A DNA stretch of 64,000 bases from Pseudomonadota bacterium (GCA_023417315.1 JAEZFW010000081.1:1-64000); one strand, 5' to 3'. Shown: positions 46,714 to 55,298, numbered from the stretch's first letter. Program-made: numbers and translations. The notes: generated by a model not told the origin, from the letters alone.

Positions 46714-47739
46714 CTATCGTGGCGTAGGAACTTTGTCCAAGATCTGCCCGATCAGCGCATCGGCGAGTTGAGATCGACGCAGCTCATACACCGGGGTAAA
46801 GAAGATGCGATGGCCGAGCACGGCCGGCACGACGCTGCGGACATCATCGGGTACCAGATGCGCTCGACCGTTCAGCCACGCAACCACTCTTGCGGCGCGC
46901 GTGAGCGACATCATGCCGCGCGGGCTCGCACCTGCGAGGATCAACTTATCCATGTCCACGCCCTCGAGCCGGATATCGAACTTCTTCGGCGACTGCGTTG
47001 CCGCCCACAGATCCATGACATAGCGCTCCAATGTCTCGCTTGCCGCTACGCTCTTCTGAATCGTCGCGCCGATGTCGTTGAGCGCACTCGAGTCGAGCAC
47101 CGCGGGTGGGACCTTCTCGAGCAACGCATCCACATCGTGGAATTCGGGGTGGAAGACGAGCGCGCGACGCACCGCATCCTCGGTCGGCGTTGGCATCCTG
47201 AGCTCGAACATGAAGCGATCGCGCGCAGCTGAGGCGAGCTCGAACGTCTCTTCTTTCTCGACGCGATTGCGATCCGCGAAGACAATCATGTGCGGAAAGC
47301 GGTATTCGCGATTGAAGGCCGACACGGATCGCTCGGCCATCGCGCGCAACATGAGCGATTGAACCTGAGGCCGCGCGCGATTGATCTCGTTGAAGAAGAA
47401 CGTGGTCAAGCGTTCGCCGTGGCGTAGCAGCGGCCCGGGCTCGATGCGCGGCTTACCTTCGGCATCCACATACGTGTGGTAGATCAAATCGCCCGGCATC
47501 AGATCGATCGTGCCTTCCACACGCTCGAACTCACCGCCGATCGCGCGCGCAAAGGCGCGCAGCAACGTCGTTTTGCCGACACCGACATCGCCCTCGAGCA
47601 GCACGTGTCCGCGGGCGAACAGCGCCACAGTGATGAGCCGCACCGTGCTCTGTTGCCCGATCACCGCTTGCGACACGGCTTGCTCCACGCGCAGCGCGCG
47701 CTCGCGCCAAGTGGATAACGGCTCGTCGGCATTCGTCAT
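46714..47739 (-). CDS. mxaR: MoxR-family AAA+ ATPase (MxaR-like)
   Basis: A 341-residue ATPase. Walker A is GDVGVGKTT (about 45-53), Walker B-like FFFNEINRARPQVQ, sensor residues in FADRNRVEKEETFELASAARDRF, and the lid contains GASPRGMMSLTRAARV. MoxR ATPases cooperate with VWA proteins to mature client enzymes. The ATG at 47739 has GGGGGAAT just before it; longer in-frame starts lack this. It is the first gene of the six-gene overlapping operon. FADRNRVE replaces the ATQNPxE of most MoxR proteins, which supports the distinct MxaR branch. Confidence 0.85.
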   Translation of the reverse strand: MTNADEPLSTWRERALRVEQAVSQAVIGQQSTVRLITVALFARGHVLLEGDVGVGKTTLLRAFARAIGGEFERVEGTIDLMPGDLIYHTYVDAEGKPRIEPGPLLRHGERLTTFFFNEINRARPQVQSLMLRAMAERSVSAFNREYRFPHMIVFADRNRVEKEETFELASAARDRFMFELRMPTPTEDAVRRALVFHPEFHDVDALLEKVPPAVLDSSALNDIGATIQKSVAASETLERYVMDLWAATQSPKKFDIRLEGVDMDKLILAGASPRGMMSLTRAARVVAWLNGRAHLVPDDVRSVVPAVLGHRIFFTPVYELRRSQLADALIGQILDKVPTPR

Positions 47740-48061
47740 GATTCCCCCTGCAATAGTGGCGCTCGCCTGTGATCGTTCAAGGTGGATCGACATCACCCCG
47801 TAGAGCTCACGCGCTCGTGGGCGATCACTGGAGCCAAGATTCGCATCGATTGTTCGGATGCTCTGCAGCATCGTCAAGCGATCTGCGGGAAATTACCGAG
47901 AATCACCCAACGTTCTTCACCGGTGTGTGTCAGGCCGACCATTGAAGTGTCACGCCTGTGTGGCATGTGTCTCGCGGACGTGTCACGTCTTTGCGTATTT
48001 ACAGCTCGAAGCGCGCGAAGTACGGTGCTGACATCTCGTGAGGACCTCGGGGAGAGCGCTC
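47740..48061. promoter_or_regulatory. Divergent promoter region with GTGTC boxes
   Basis: A 322-bp gap between the mxaR and DUF1326 genes, which point away from each other. GTGTC words lie at 47927 (GTGTCAGG), 47947 (GTGTCACG), 47967 (GTGTCTCG) and 47980 (GTGTCACG), with a related GTGTGG at 47958. Most spacings are close to one or two helical turns, as for an operator array. No regulator gene is adjacent. Confidence 0.45.
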
Positions 48062-48709
48062 ATGGTTGCCTGGGAAATTCAGGGTCGCGAGATCATCAAT
48101 TGCAACTGTTCCTACGGCTGCCCGTGCCAATTCAACGCGCCGCCGACACATGGGCATTGTCAGGCGGTGGGTTGGTTCAGCATCGAAAGAGGCCACTACG
48201 CTGACGTCCCGTTGGACGGCTTGTCCGCAGGCATGGCCGTGAAATGGCCAGATGCCATCCACAAGGGCCACGGTCACTGCCAACGGTTCATCGACGCGAA
48301 AGCGAGCGACGAGCAGCGCGAAGCGCTTCTCAAGATCATGTCGGGGGAGGATACGGATCCGTTCTCGACCGTGTTCGCTGTCTTCGCCACGACATTCGAG
48401 CGTGTTTACGAGCCAATCTTTGCGGCGATCGATATCGCGATCGATGTGGGTGCCCGCAAGGCACATGTGCACGTCGGAAACATTGCGCGAACCGATGCGC
48501 AGCCCATTCGGAATCCCGTCACCGGCGCAGAACATCGCGCTCGAATCGAGCTACCGCATGGATTCGAGTATGAAATCGCTGAGATCGGTTCCGGAACTAG
48601 CTCCGCTCATAGCAGTGTGCAGATCGACGTGAGGGACACGTACGCTCAGTTTGCGCACATCCACATGAACAATCACGGCGTCATTCGACATCGGTCGCGA
48701 GCTGCGTGA
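48062..48709 (+). CDS. DUF1326 protein
   Basis: A 215-residue protein of the DUF1326 family. The N terminus carries NCNCSYGCPCQFN, a cysteine cluster that could bind metal, plus HGHCQAV and GHGHCQRF His/Cys pairs. ATG 48062 is preceded by GGGGAGAG. Its stop overlaps the start of the DUF2182 gene (GTGA); the two families are commonly encoded together, pointing to a joint, probably metal-related, role that is not established. Confidence 0.85.
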   Translation: MVAWEIQGREIINCNCSYGCPCQFNAPPTHGHCQAVGWFSIERGHYADVPLDGLSAGMAVKWPDAIHKGHGHCQRFIDAKASDEQREALLKIMSGEDTDPFSTVFAVFATTFERVYEPIFAAIDIAIDVGARKAHVHVGNIARTDAQPIRNPVTGAEHRARIELPHGFEYEIAEIGSGTSSAHSSVQIDVRDTYAQFAHIHMNNHGVIRHRSRAA

Positions 48710-49509
48710 ACGCGCTCGAGTCGGCACTCCGACGCGACGAAGTCATCGTCGCCGTCGCTCTCGGTCTACTCACCTTGCTGGCCTGGCTCTATATCTGGGA
48801 AGGCGCCGGCATGGGAATGACTGCGCTGCAGATGACGAAGGTGGCGCTGCTACCGCATCGGCACGCAGATTTCATGGCGAACATGCCGATGCCCCCGATC
48901 ACGTTCGCGACGATCGCCGCCATGTGGTGGGTGATGATGGTCGCGATGATGACGCCTGCAGCCACGCCGCTCCTGCTACTTCATGCGCGCGTGCTGCGAC
49001 ATTGGCAAGGCAGCTCACAGCAACAGGTACCGCTTGCGACACTGACGGTCCTCGCCGGTTATTTCTCGGTCTGGCTTGGATTCGCACTGCTCGCGTCAGG
49101 CTTGCAGCTCGCGTTCGTGCGCCTCGACATGCTGTCGGAGATGATGCTCTCGTCGCAAACGCCCTGGTTCTCCGCGATCGTGCTCGCGTGCGCAGGTCTA
49201 TACCAACTCTCCCCCACTAAGCGCGCTTGCCTGCGACGATGCGGCGGACCGATCGAGTTCCTGATGCGCTACTCACAGTCGCCGCCCTTCATGTTGGGCG
49301 TGCGACATGGCGTGTGGTGCGTAGGGTGCTGTTGGGTGCTGATGATGCTGTTGTTCGTTGTCGGAGTCATGAATGTCGTGTGGATCGCGGCGCTCGCACT
49401 GCTCGTGATGCTCGAGCGATTCGCGCGCTTCGGCACGCTGCTTCGACGCGCGAGCGGCGCGCTGCTGATCGGCTGGAGCGTCGCGACGCTCGTGCTCTCG
49501 CAGACGTAG
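48706..49509 (+). CDS. DUF2182 integral membrane protein
   Basis: A 267-residue membrane protein with seven or so helices. The family motif is WWVMMVAMMTPAATPLLLLH (about residues 65-84), rich in Met, and a second motif is QLSPTKRACLRRC with GVWCVGCCWVLMM. Met and Cys abundance suggests a metal or thiol-related role. It starts at GTG 48706, coupled to the DUF1326 gene by a 4-base overlap. DUF2182 proteins are often annotated only as predicted metal-binding membrane proteins. Confidence 0.85.
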   Translation: MNALESALRRDEVIVAVALGLLTLLAWLYIWEGAGMGMTALQMTKVALLPHRHADFMANMPMPPITFATIAAMWWVMMVAMMTPAATPLLLLHARVLRHWQGSSQQQVPLATLTVLAGYFSVWLGFALLASGLQLAFVRLDMLSEMMLSSQTPWFSAIVLACAGLYQLSPTKRACLRRCGGPIEFLMRYSQSPPFMLGVRHGVWCVGCCWVLMMLLFVVGVMNVVWIAALALLVMLERFARFGTLLRRASGALLIGWSVATLVLSQT

Positions 49510-49528
49510 TCCCGCTAACCGACGCCCG

Positions 49529-49615
49529 CTAGAAGATGAGATCGAAGATCCCGAACACGACCAATAACCCGATCACAAAGACGATTCCGACGATCCAACC
49601 TAACACTTTGAGCAT
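49529..49615 (-). CDS. 28-residue membrane miniprotein
   Basis: The frame MLKVLGWIVGIVFVIGLLVV continues GIFDLIF and stops at 49529. It is a single hydrophobic helix with a basic N terminus. GGAGG at 49624-49628 is ideally placed before ATG 49615, much better than for the longer open frame that contains it. Short proteins of the form MLKxLxWxVGxxFxxxLLVVxG occur in other proteobacteria. Function unknown. It converges with the DUF2182 gene. Confidence 0.65.
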   Translation of the reverse strand: MLKVLGWIVGIVFVIGLLVVFGIFDLIF

Positions 49616-49736
49616 GTGAGCCTCCGAGTAGCTGCCCATCAGCATGACGTCGGAGCATCTCACTGTGTTCCGTCGACGACTTCCCGTCCGCGGACGCGCG
49701 ATGCTCAAGTATGTAGCAAGTGCAAGCCAACGTCGT

Positions 49737-50444
49737 TCAACGAAGCCGCAAGGTCGCCGCGCCTGCGACGGCACCCTGATGAGGTCGTTGCAGCAGCACG
49801 ACTACGTTCGTCGCATCGGCCGGGAAGGACGAGAGCGGCACCTTCAGTTGCTGAGGCGTACCATTCCAACGCGCGAGTCGCTTGAAGGAGCGCACGATGT
49901 TGAACTCCTGCAAAGAGCGGCGCGCGTTCTCGCCACGACCGATCCGAGTCGTTGCCTCGCGCAGATAAGACACCGCGTAGAGATCCATCGGCTCGCGCCA
50001 GCGCTCGCGCAGATCGATGACCAGGTCGGCGCCCTTCTTGGCGAGCGCGATCTCGAGCGCATCTCGATCCCCCGCGATCGCCTCATACATCGCCGCACGG
50101 TTCGAGCCCACGAGACTCGTATCGCCGCTCACGACTGCATGAGGGGTGAACGCGCCGGAGCGCGACAGCCGTTTCACATATCCTCGCTGACGCGCGGCTG
50201 CTTCCGGAATTGCAAACGGATCCTTCCATCCGAGCCGATCCCAATAGTCGACGTGATACGCAAGCGCAATGACGTTCGGTTTGCGCGCGAGCTCGCCGAG
50301 CAGCGCATCGGCCGGCGGACAAGAGCTGCACCCCTGCGAGGTGAACAGCTCGACGACGACGGGTTGCGCCTTGGTGGGTGATCCCACGAGCGCGCTCGCG
50401 CTCACGAGAAATAGAAGAAGCCACGCCCTGCCCATCGTTCCCAT
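49737..50444 (-). CDS. DUF1223 thioredoxin-fold secreted protein
   Basis: About 235 residues with a signal peptide ending near TKA. The mature protein begins VVVELFTSQGCSSCPPADALLGELA, the CxxC signature of DUF1223, with ALAYHVDYWDRLGWKDPF typical of the family. The fold is thioredoxin-like, so a periplasmic thiol role is possible, though members are uncharacterised. Several ATGs near the start (50483, 50444, 50435) are possible; 50444 gives a compact signal peptide. It is divergent from the xylanase gene. Confidence 0.83.
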   Translation of the reverse strand: MGTMGRAWLLLFLVSASALVGSPTKAQPVVVELFTSQGCSSCPPADALLGELARKPNVIALAYHVDYWDRLGWKDPFAIPEAAARQRGYVKRLSRSGAFTPHAVVSGDTSLVGSNRAAMYEAIAGDRDALEIALAKKGADLVIDLRERWREPMDLYAVSYLREATTRIGRGENARRSLQEFNIVRSFKRLARWNGTPQQLKVPLSSFPADATNVVVLLQRPHQGAVAGAATLRLR

Positions 50445-50620
50445 GGAATCACAACGGTCCAGCATCTTCGTAGGTTGCATCACTCTGGCACCAGGATAGG
50501 CCGTACGTCGAAGTGTGCCAGCGCCGCGCCGTTATTGGCCCTTCTTATCACCGCAGGTACTGCAAAGACGCGCTCATGGGCTATCCTTCCGCACTTTCTA
50601 CCACTGGGTGTGCCGCGAGC

Positions 50621-51781
50621 ATGAGACCTTGCAAGACGATCACGTTTTTCGCCAGCCTGGCTATCGTTGGCCTGGGAGCGAGCGCAGCAATGGCCAAAGA
50701 ACCCGCCGCGAGCTTGAAAGACGCGTACAAAGACGCTTTCCGCATCGGTACGGCCGTGAACGTTCAGATCGTGGCCGGTAAGGATCCTCTCGCCGCAGCG
50801 CTCGTACCTCAGCATTTCAACACCATCACGGCCGAGAACGTGATGAAGACAGAGGAGATCAATCCGAAGCCGGGCGTGTACAACTTCGGCCCGGCCGACG
50901 ACTTCGTTGCCTTCGGCGAGAAGCACGGGATGTTCATCATTGGGCACACGCTCGTGTGGCACAACCAAACTCCCGAATGGTTTTTCCAGGACGATCAGGG
51001 CAAGCCCAACACGCGCGAGGCGCAGATCGAGCGCATGCGCCGACACATCGAAGTCGTGGCGGGCCGATACAAAGGCCGCGTGCATGCATGGGATGTCGTG
51101 AACGAGGTCATCGGCGAAGACGGCAAGTACCGTCCCACTACGTGGGTGAACGCGATTGGCGATGGCGATGAGCTCGTGCGACTCGCATTCAAGTTCACGA
51201 GTCAGTACGCACCGGATGCAGAGCTGTACTACAACGATTTCAACGCGTGGCGTCCGGAGAAGGTGCAAGGTATCGTGCGCATGGTGAAGATGCTGCAGAA
51301 GAGCGGCATTCGCATCGATGGCATCGGTATCCAGGGACACTGGGGACTCAACTATCCATCGACCGAGCACATCGAGGCTGCAATCGATGCCTACGCGGCG
51401 CTTGGGGTCAAAGTGATGATTACCGAAATCGATGTCGACGTGCTGCCGCTCACGAAGGAAGGTCAAATCATCGGCACCGGGATGTTGCACCCGCAGTTTC
51501 AACTCCCTGAATTCGAGAAATTCCTCGACCCATACAAGAGCGGCTTGCCTGACGAAATACAACGGCAGTCCACCGCGCGTTGGGCTGAGCTCTTCCGCAT
51601 CTTCTATCGCAAGCGCGACGCGATCGATCGCGTGACGATCTGGGGCGTTCACGATGGAATGAATTGGAAGAATGGCTATCCGATTCCGAATCGCACGAAT
51701 TATCCCACTCTGTTCGATCGCGCGCGTAAACCGAAGCCGGCATTCGACGCGGTTTTGAAGGTGCCGCGAGAGACGGAGTGA
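50621..51781 (+). CDS. Endo-1,4-beta-xylanase, glycoside hydrolase family 10
   Basis: A 386-residue exported enzyme with a signal peptide ending near AMA (about residue 25) and a single GH10 TIM barrel, no carbohydrate-binding module. The acid/base is Glu162 in AWDVVNE and the nucleophile Glu269 in MITEIDVD. Substrate-binding motifs GHTLVWHNQTP and GIGIQGHWG are intact. It hydrolyses internal beta-1,4-xylosidic bonds of xylan or xylo-oligosaccharides. ATG 50621 is where the signal peptide begins; the upstream open frame is not supported. No other xylan genes are adjacent. Confidence 0.92.
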   Translation: MRPCKTITFFASLAIVGLGASAAMAKEPAASLKDAYKDAFRIGTAVNVQIVAGKDPLAAALVPQHFNTITAENVMKTEEINPKPGVYNFGPADDFVAFGEKHGMFIIGHTLVWHNQTPEWFFQDDQGKPNTREAQIERMRRHIEVVAGRYKGRVHAWDVVNEVIGEDGKYRPTTWVNAIGDGDELVRLAFKFTSQYAPDAELYYNDFNAWRPEKVQGIVRMVKMLQKSGIRIDGIGIQGHWGLNYPSTEHIEAAIDAYAALGVKVMITEIDVDVLPLTKEGQIIGTGMLHPQFQLPEFEKFLDPYKSGLPDEIQRQSTARWAELFRIFYRKRDAIDRVTIWGVHDGMNWKNGYPIPNRTNYPTLFDRARKPKPAFDAVLKVPRETE

Positions 51782-51793
51782 CGGCGCGAGATC

Positions 51794-52669
51794 GTGACAT
51801 CCATCGCAGTCATCGGTCCTGGTGCGGTCGGCAGCACGATTGCTGCTTGGCTTCTCCAGAATTCGAATCACGAAGTCACGCTCGCAGCTCGCACGCCGCT
51901 CGTCAATCTCGAGGTCAAGACACCAGAATGCACGATCAAGGGGACGCCGCGAGTCATCACGAACCTAGCTCAAGGAACGTCGGCCGAATGGATTCTCGTC
52001 GCCACTAAGGCGTACGACTCAGCCGCTGCTGCCGCCTGGTTCGATACGTTGTGTGACGAGCGCACCAGGATCGCTGTTCTTCAGAACGGCGTCGAGCACG
52101 TCGAACGATTCGCGGCTCACATCGCGGCCGAGCGGATCCTTCCCGTCATGGTCGACATTCCGGCGGAACGCTCGGCTCCGGGGCGGGCGCTTCAGCGCAG
52201 AAAAGGCCGCATGGTCGTCCCTGAAGGTGAGAACGGCGCGCGCTTCGTTCAACTCTTCGCGCACACGCCCATCGCGGTCACGCAGACCGCGGACTTCAAG
52301 AGCGAGGTCTGGCGCAAGTTGTGCGTCAACTCGGCGGGCGCGCTCTCAGCGATCTTGTTGAAGCCCGCGATCATCGCTCGTCACGACGGCATTGCCGACA
52401 TCATGAGAGCGATCATCCGCGAGTGCATCGCTGTCGGGCGCGCCGAGGGCGCAATCCTCGACGACGCCATCGAAGACGAGGTGATCGCTGGCTATCAAAG
52501 CTCACCGGAGTCGATCAACTCGATTCACGCCGACCGGATCGCCGGACGCAGGATGGAAATAGATGCGCGCAACGGCGTCATCGTCCGTCTCGGACGCAAG
52601 CACGGCATTCCAACACCGATCAATAGTATGGTCGTTGCGCTGCTGGAAGCCGCTTCGACCGCCACATGA
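51794..52669 (+). CDS. 2-dehydropantoate 2-reductase family protein (PanE/ApbA)
   Basis: A 291-residue NADPH-dependent reductase. The Rossmann motif is IGPGAVGSTIAAWL, the catalytic Lys lies in the segment FKSEVWRKLCVNSAGALSAIL, and a conserved Glu/Ser region with QSSPESINSIHADRIAGRRMEID follows. PanE reduces 2-dehydropantoate to pantoate for coenzyme A synthesis, but paralogues act on other 2-oxo acids. It starts at GTG 51794, 12 bases after the xylanase stop, and is probably cotranscribed. No other pan genes are near, so the pathway role is uncertain. Confidence 0.82.
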   Translation: MTSIAVIGPGAVGSTIAAWLLQNSNHEVTLAARTPLVNLEVKTPECTIKGTPRVITNLAQGTSAEWILVATKAYDSAAAAAWFDTLCDERTRIAVLQNGVEHVERFAAHIAAERILPVMVDIPAERSAPGRALQRRKGRMVVPEGENGARFVQLFAHTPIAVTQTADFKSEVWRKLCVNSAGALSAILLKPAIIARHDGIADIMRAIIRECIAVGRAEGAILDDAIEDEVIAGYQSSPESINSIHADRIAGRRMEIDARNGVIVRLGRKHGIPTPINSMVVALLEAASTAT

Positions 52670-52701
52670 TCGGGCGGGCGTTGTTCAGCATCTCCGATGG
52701 G

Positions 52702-52795
52702 CCCTCGCCTACGCGAGGGTGACGAACATGAACGAGAAGGCTCCGCTGTATCCGTCGTCCTCGCGAAGGCGTCGCGAAGGCGTCGCGAAGGCGAG
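52702..52795. repeat. REP-like pair, one with an 11-bp tandem expansion
   Basis: CCCTCGC/GCGAGGG form a perfect 7-bp hairpin at 52702-52719. At 52759-52795 a related CCTCGC...GCGAGG hairpin has its loop expanded by three tandem copies of TCGCGAAGGCG (52761, 52772, 52783), period 11. The rest of 52670-52853 is non-coding. Confidence 0.75.
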
Positions 52796-52853
52796 GATCC
52801 ATCCTAGCTCCTTCCGAACTGCCTTCGCAGCGAACCACTGATGCGCTCGCTCG

Positions 52854-53261
52854 CTATTTCCGCGCCTCCACATGCCGCGCGAAGTTGTTCAGGATGGATT
52901 GCCAGCCTTCGCGCTGCTGTTCGATCGAGTGGGTTTGCTCGCTATCGAACGTCACGCGCACTCGCACACCTCTCGGACCCTCCTCAAACACGACCTGCGC
53001 GGTCCGATCGCCGAACGAATACTCGATCAGCTTGTGCTTCACGATCTTCGTGTAGGTACCGGCGAAATCGAATCCCATGCTGCCGTCCTTCGCCTCCATG
53101 CGTGACGAGAATGCGCCGCCTTCGCGCAGGTCCACCGTAGCAGCAGTCGTATGCCAATCATCGGACGCGGCATTCCACTGCTTGATGTCATCGGGCGTGG
53201 TGTAGGCGCGCCACACTGCGTCGATCGGTGCAGCGACGTTGGTTTCGATTGTGATCTTCAT
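52854..53261 (-). CDS. SRPBCC-fold protein (AHSA1/START type)
   Basis: A 135-residue cytoplasmic protein of the Aha1/START superfamily. IETNVAAPIDAVWRAYTTPDDIKQWNAASDDW opens the fold, then GGAFSSRMEAKDG, and the long C-terminal helix QQREGWQSILNNFARHVE. Such proteins bind hydrophobic ligands, and no ligand is known here. It is the last of five small minus-strand genes (52.8-55.2 kb) that often travel together (SRPBCC, VOC, DUF1801). Confidence 0.82.
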   Translation of the reverse strand: MKITIETNVAAPIDAVWRAYTTPDDIKQWNAASDDWHTTAATVDLREGGAFSSRMEAKDGSMGFDFAGTYTKIVKHKLIEYSFGDRTAQVVFEEGPRGVRVRVTFDSEQTHSIEQQREGWQSILNNFARHVEARK

Positions 53262-53363
53262 TGCAGTTCCCTGCTGATACGAGGAAGGGGTGCACGTTAC
53301 ACACGCATGCGCATCTCGTGAACCTTCGACGGGATATGTCGCAATCGCTGGACCTCACCGCAG

Positions 53364-53723
53364 CTACACGTGTCCAGCTTTCTTGTAAGTATCGAAGCAC
53401 GCCTTCGTGAGTGCCTTCAGCTCCTGGATGATCGCCGCATCTGGCTCACTCAGATTGAAGCAAGACTTCCCCTGCATGCGCTTCTTCAGCGCGGGAGAGA
53501 TCTGCTTCACGAGCTCCGGATGCGTATAGAGCGGCATCAAGTGATAGCTGACCGCCTTCTTCTTGACCTGCACCGCGCCGAAGAACAGCGGCTTCTTGTT
53601 CTCCTGGATGTGGTTCGTATTGAGGTAGAGATGGTCCGCAGTGTCGACCGCGCGCGGCAACTTACCCGCCACAGCGAGCATCGCCTTCCGCAGGTGAGAG
53701 AACGTATCCTCCAATGCTGTCAC
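53364..53723 (-). CDS. Small uncharacterised protein, DUF1801-like
   Basis: A 119-residue basic cytoplasmic protein. KKPLFFGAVQVKKKAVSYHLMPLYTHPEL and KRMQGKSCFNL are the distinctive stretches. The size and arrangement recall the YdhG/DUF1801 fold, but I do not place it firmly. It sits among DUF1801, VOC and SRPBCC genes with a good AGGAGG before the ATG. Confidence 0.6.
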   Translation of the reverse strand: MTALEDTFSHLRKAMLAVAGKLPRAVDTADHLYLNTNHIQENKKPLFFGAVQVKKKAVSYHLMPLYTHPELVKQISPALKKRMQGKSCFNLSEPDAAIIQELKALTKACFDTYKKAGHV

Positions 53724-53767
53724 CGTACCTCCTCAGTTCGCGTTGTCAGGGAGATGCAACGAGTCTG

Positions 53768-54142
53768 CTACCGCTTTTCTTCCATGAGCCCGACCAAGTT
53801 GCCGTCGGGATCACGAATGAACGACAACCACAGCTCATGATCCGGCATCTTCGCAGCGAGTTGTGGCGCGCGCTCGTTCGTCGCGCCATGTGCGACGATC
53901 GCCGCATGAGTCTTCTCGATGTCTGATGTCCTGAAGTACAGGATCGAGTTCGCGCCGACCCGGCCCGCACCTTGCGGCGTGCTGAGCATCACTCTGACGT
54001 CCCCCGCCATCAGAAATGCGAGCTCAGGACTGGGACTGAAGAGAAACGGCAGGCCTAAGATGTCGCGGTAGAATTCCAATGCCTGTCCGACATCACTCAC
54101 GGTGATCGCAATCTGCCCGATCGCGGAGATTTTCTCTGCCAT
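53768..54142 (-). CDS. VOC family protein (glyoxalase/bleomycin-resistance fold)
   Basis: A 124-residue cytoplasmic protein. IGQIAITVSDVGQALEFYRDILGLPFLF is the standard first module, and the second ends DHELWLSFIRDPDGNLVGLMEE, with a metal-ligand Glu type residue. VOC enzymes include glyoxalase I, dioxygenases and antibiotic-binding proteins, and no substrate can be given. AGGAGCAAG lies just upstream. Confidence 0.85.
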   Translation of the reverse strand: MAEKISAIGQIAITVSDVGQALEFYRDILGLPFLFSPSPELAFLMAGDVRVMLSTPQGAGRVGANSILYFRTSDIEKTHAAIVAHGATNERAPQLAAKMPDHELWLSFIRDPDGNLVGLMEEKR

Positions 54143-54168
54143 GCTCTTGCTCCTCTCTGAACCGAACG

Positions 54169-54690
54169 CTACCGAGCGCGCGCAGATTTTGCGCGTCGTT
54201 CCTTGAACGGCCTATCGCGTTCCCGAGTGGACGGCTTCTTCGCACCATCCGACTTGATGATGAGATTGCCTTTCCCTGTGGGTGGCAGCGGAATCTTTGC
54301 CTGATCGAGGGCCGCGGCAATCAGCGATTTCACGTCTGGATGCGCCACCTGACTGGCCGCATCCAGCTGGATGAAGCGGGTCTGCCTCCCCGCGCCGAGC
54401 AGAAGTCGCTTCGGATCGGGCAATTGAGGTCCCCGATGGAAGTACAGAGCGAACCCGGTCGTACGCGCGGAAAACGACACGATGGAATCGATCCCTCGAT
54501 CGGTCGGCGAGTAGCTCATCACGAGAGAAAAGCCATAGTCGTACACCAGCTCGTTAGCAGTCGGGAGCCGCTTACGAATCGCAGCCCGGACCGATCGAAT
54601 GAGCTTGCGCTCTTTCGGATCGAACCTTTCGATGAAGGACCGCAGCTGGGCGGCGGGCGTGAGCTTCCCGCCGTTGGGTTTCGCTTTCAT
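54169..54690 (-). CDS. DUF1801 protein
   Basis: A 173-residue protein of the DUF1801 (YdhG-like) family: LRSFIERFDPKERKLIRSVRAAIRKRLPTANELVYDYGFSLVMSYSP, then GFALYFHRGPQLPDPKRLL. The C terminus is a basic tail (KPSTRERDRPFKERRAKSARAR). Function unknown; the fold resembles frataxin/MoeA-like small domains. The frame is open to 54768 but ATG 54690 begins the conserved part. Confidence 0.78.
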   Translation of the reverse strand: MKAKPNGGKLTPAAQLRSFIERFDPKERKLIRSVRAAIRKRLPTANELVYDYGFSLVMSYSPTDRGIDSIVSFSARTTGFALYFHRGPQLPDPKRLLLGAGRQTRFIQLDAASQVAHPDVKSLIAAALDQAKIPLPPTGKGNLIIKSDGAKKPSTRERDRPFKERRAKSARAR

Positions 54691-54827
54691 CACAGATTTC
54701 TCGGCCGTTTTCGGTGGCTTCGATCGGCTCCAACCTGAGGCGCGAACGGGTGTTACCGCGCATCGCACTAGTCAATGTCGGGTGCCCATAGTTGTTCGAA
54801 AGAAGGCTACGTTTGCGCGCCCAGAAA

Positions 54828-55166
54828 TCAGCCCGCAGCTTTCTTGACGAGCATGCGGATCCTGTCTTCTGTTGCCGCATCGAGCGAGCTGAGAGTCCAG
54901 GCGACCGGGTGCATGTGGCTGCCCTCCTCGCGCGCGGGGTTCACGACTTCGCCGAAGCCGAACGCAATGAAGTTCTTGTCGGGTTTGATGTAGCAAATGT
55001 CCTCGCCGTCCTTCGTATAAAACGCAAGTCCCCAGCGCACGAGAGGCTGGAGCGATGGGGCGCTCTCGCGAATGATCCCGTGCAGACGCTTGCCTATTTC
55101 CCGGTATTGCGCCGGCGCATCATCCAGCTTGGCGAGGACCGCCGCGTCACCCTTTTTCGTAAACAT
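54828..55166 (-). CDS. DUF1801 protein (short)
   Basis: A 112-residue protein of the same family type as its neighbour: REIGKRLHGIIRESAPSLQPLVRWGLAFYTKDGEDICYIKPDKNFIAFGF is the core. GAGGAGGT precedes the ATG. Tandem DUF1801 genes suggest local duplication or a functional set with the VOC and SRPBCC genes downstream. Confidence 0.8.
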   Translation of the reverse strand: MFTKKGDAAVLAKLDDAPAQYREIGKRLHGIIRESAPSLQPLVRWGLAFYTKDGEDICYIKPDKNFIAFGFGEVVNPAREEGSHMHPVAWTLSSLDAATEDRIRMLVKKAAG

Positions 55167-55298
55167 TCTCAGACCTCCTCTTGCAGTGATCCGCGAGCGC
55201 TTGCAGAGTGACTTGCTCCACCGCCCACCGTAGCGTTCAGCCGGACTGCGCGGTCGCGAGGTGTTAACCGAACGACGCGGCGTCCAAACACCAGGTTC

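Noticed and set aside
42378..47739. Reading the six-gene cluster as a Bat aerotolerance operon
   Set aside because: Bat operons have VWA-VWA-TPR-BatD; here the order is VWA-TPR-VWA after an MxaA-like gene, which fits mxaRSACKL better.
52854..55166. SRPBCC/VOC/DUF1801 run as part of the cassette array
   Set aside because: The junctions lack attC-like boxes, and such gene sets occur together in ordinary chromosomes.
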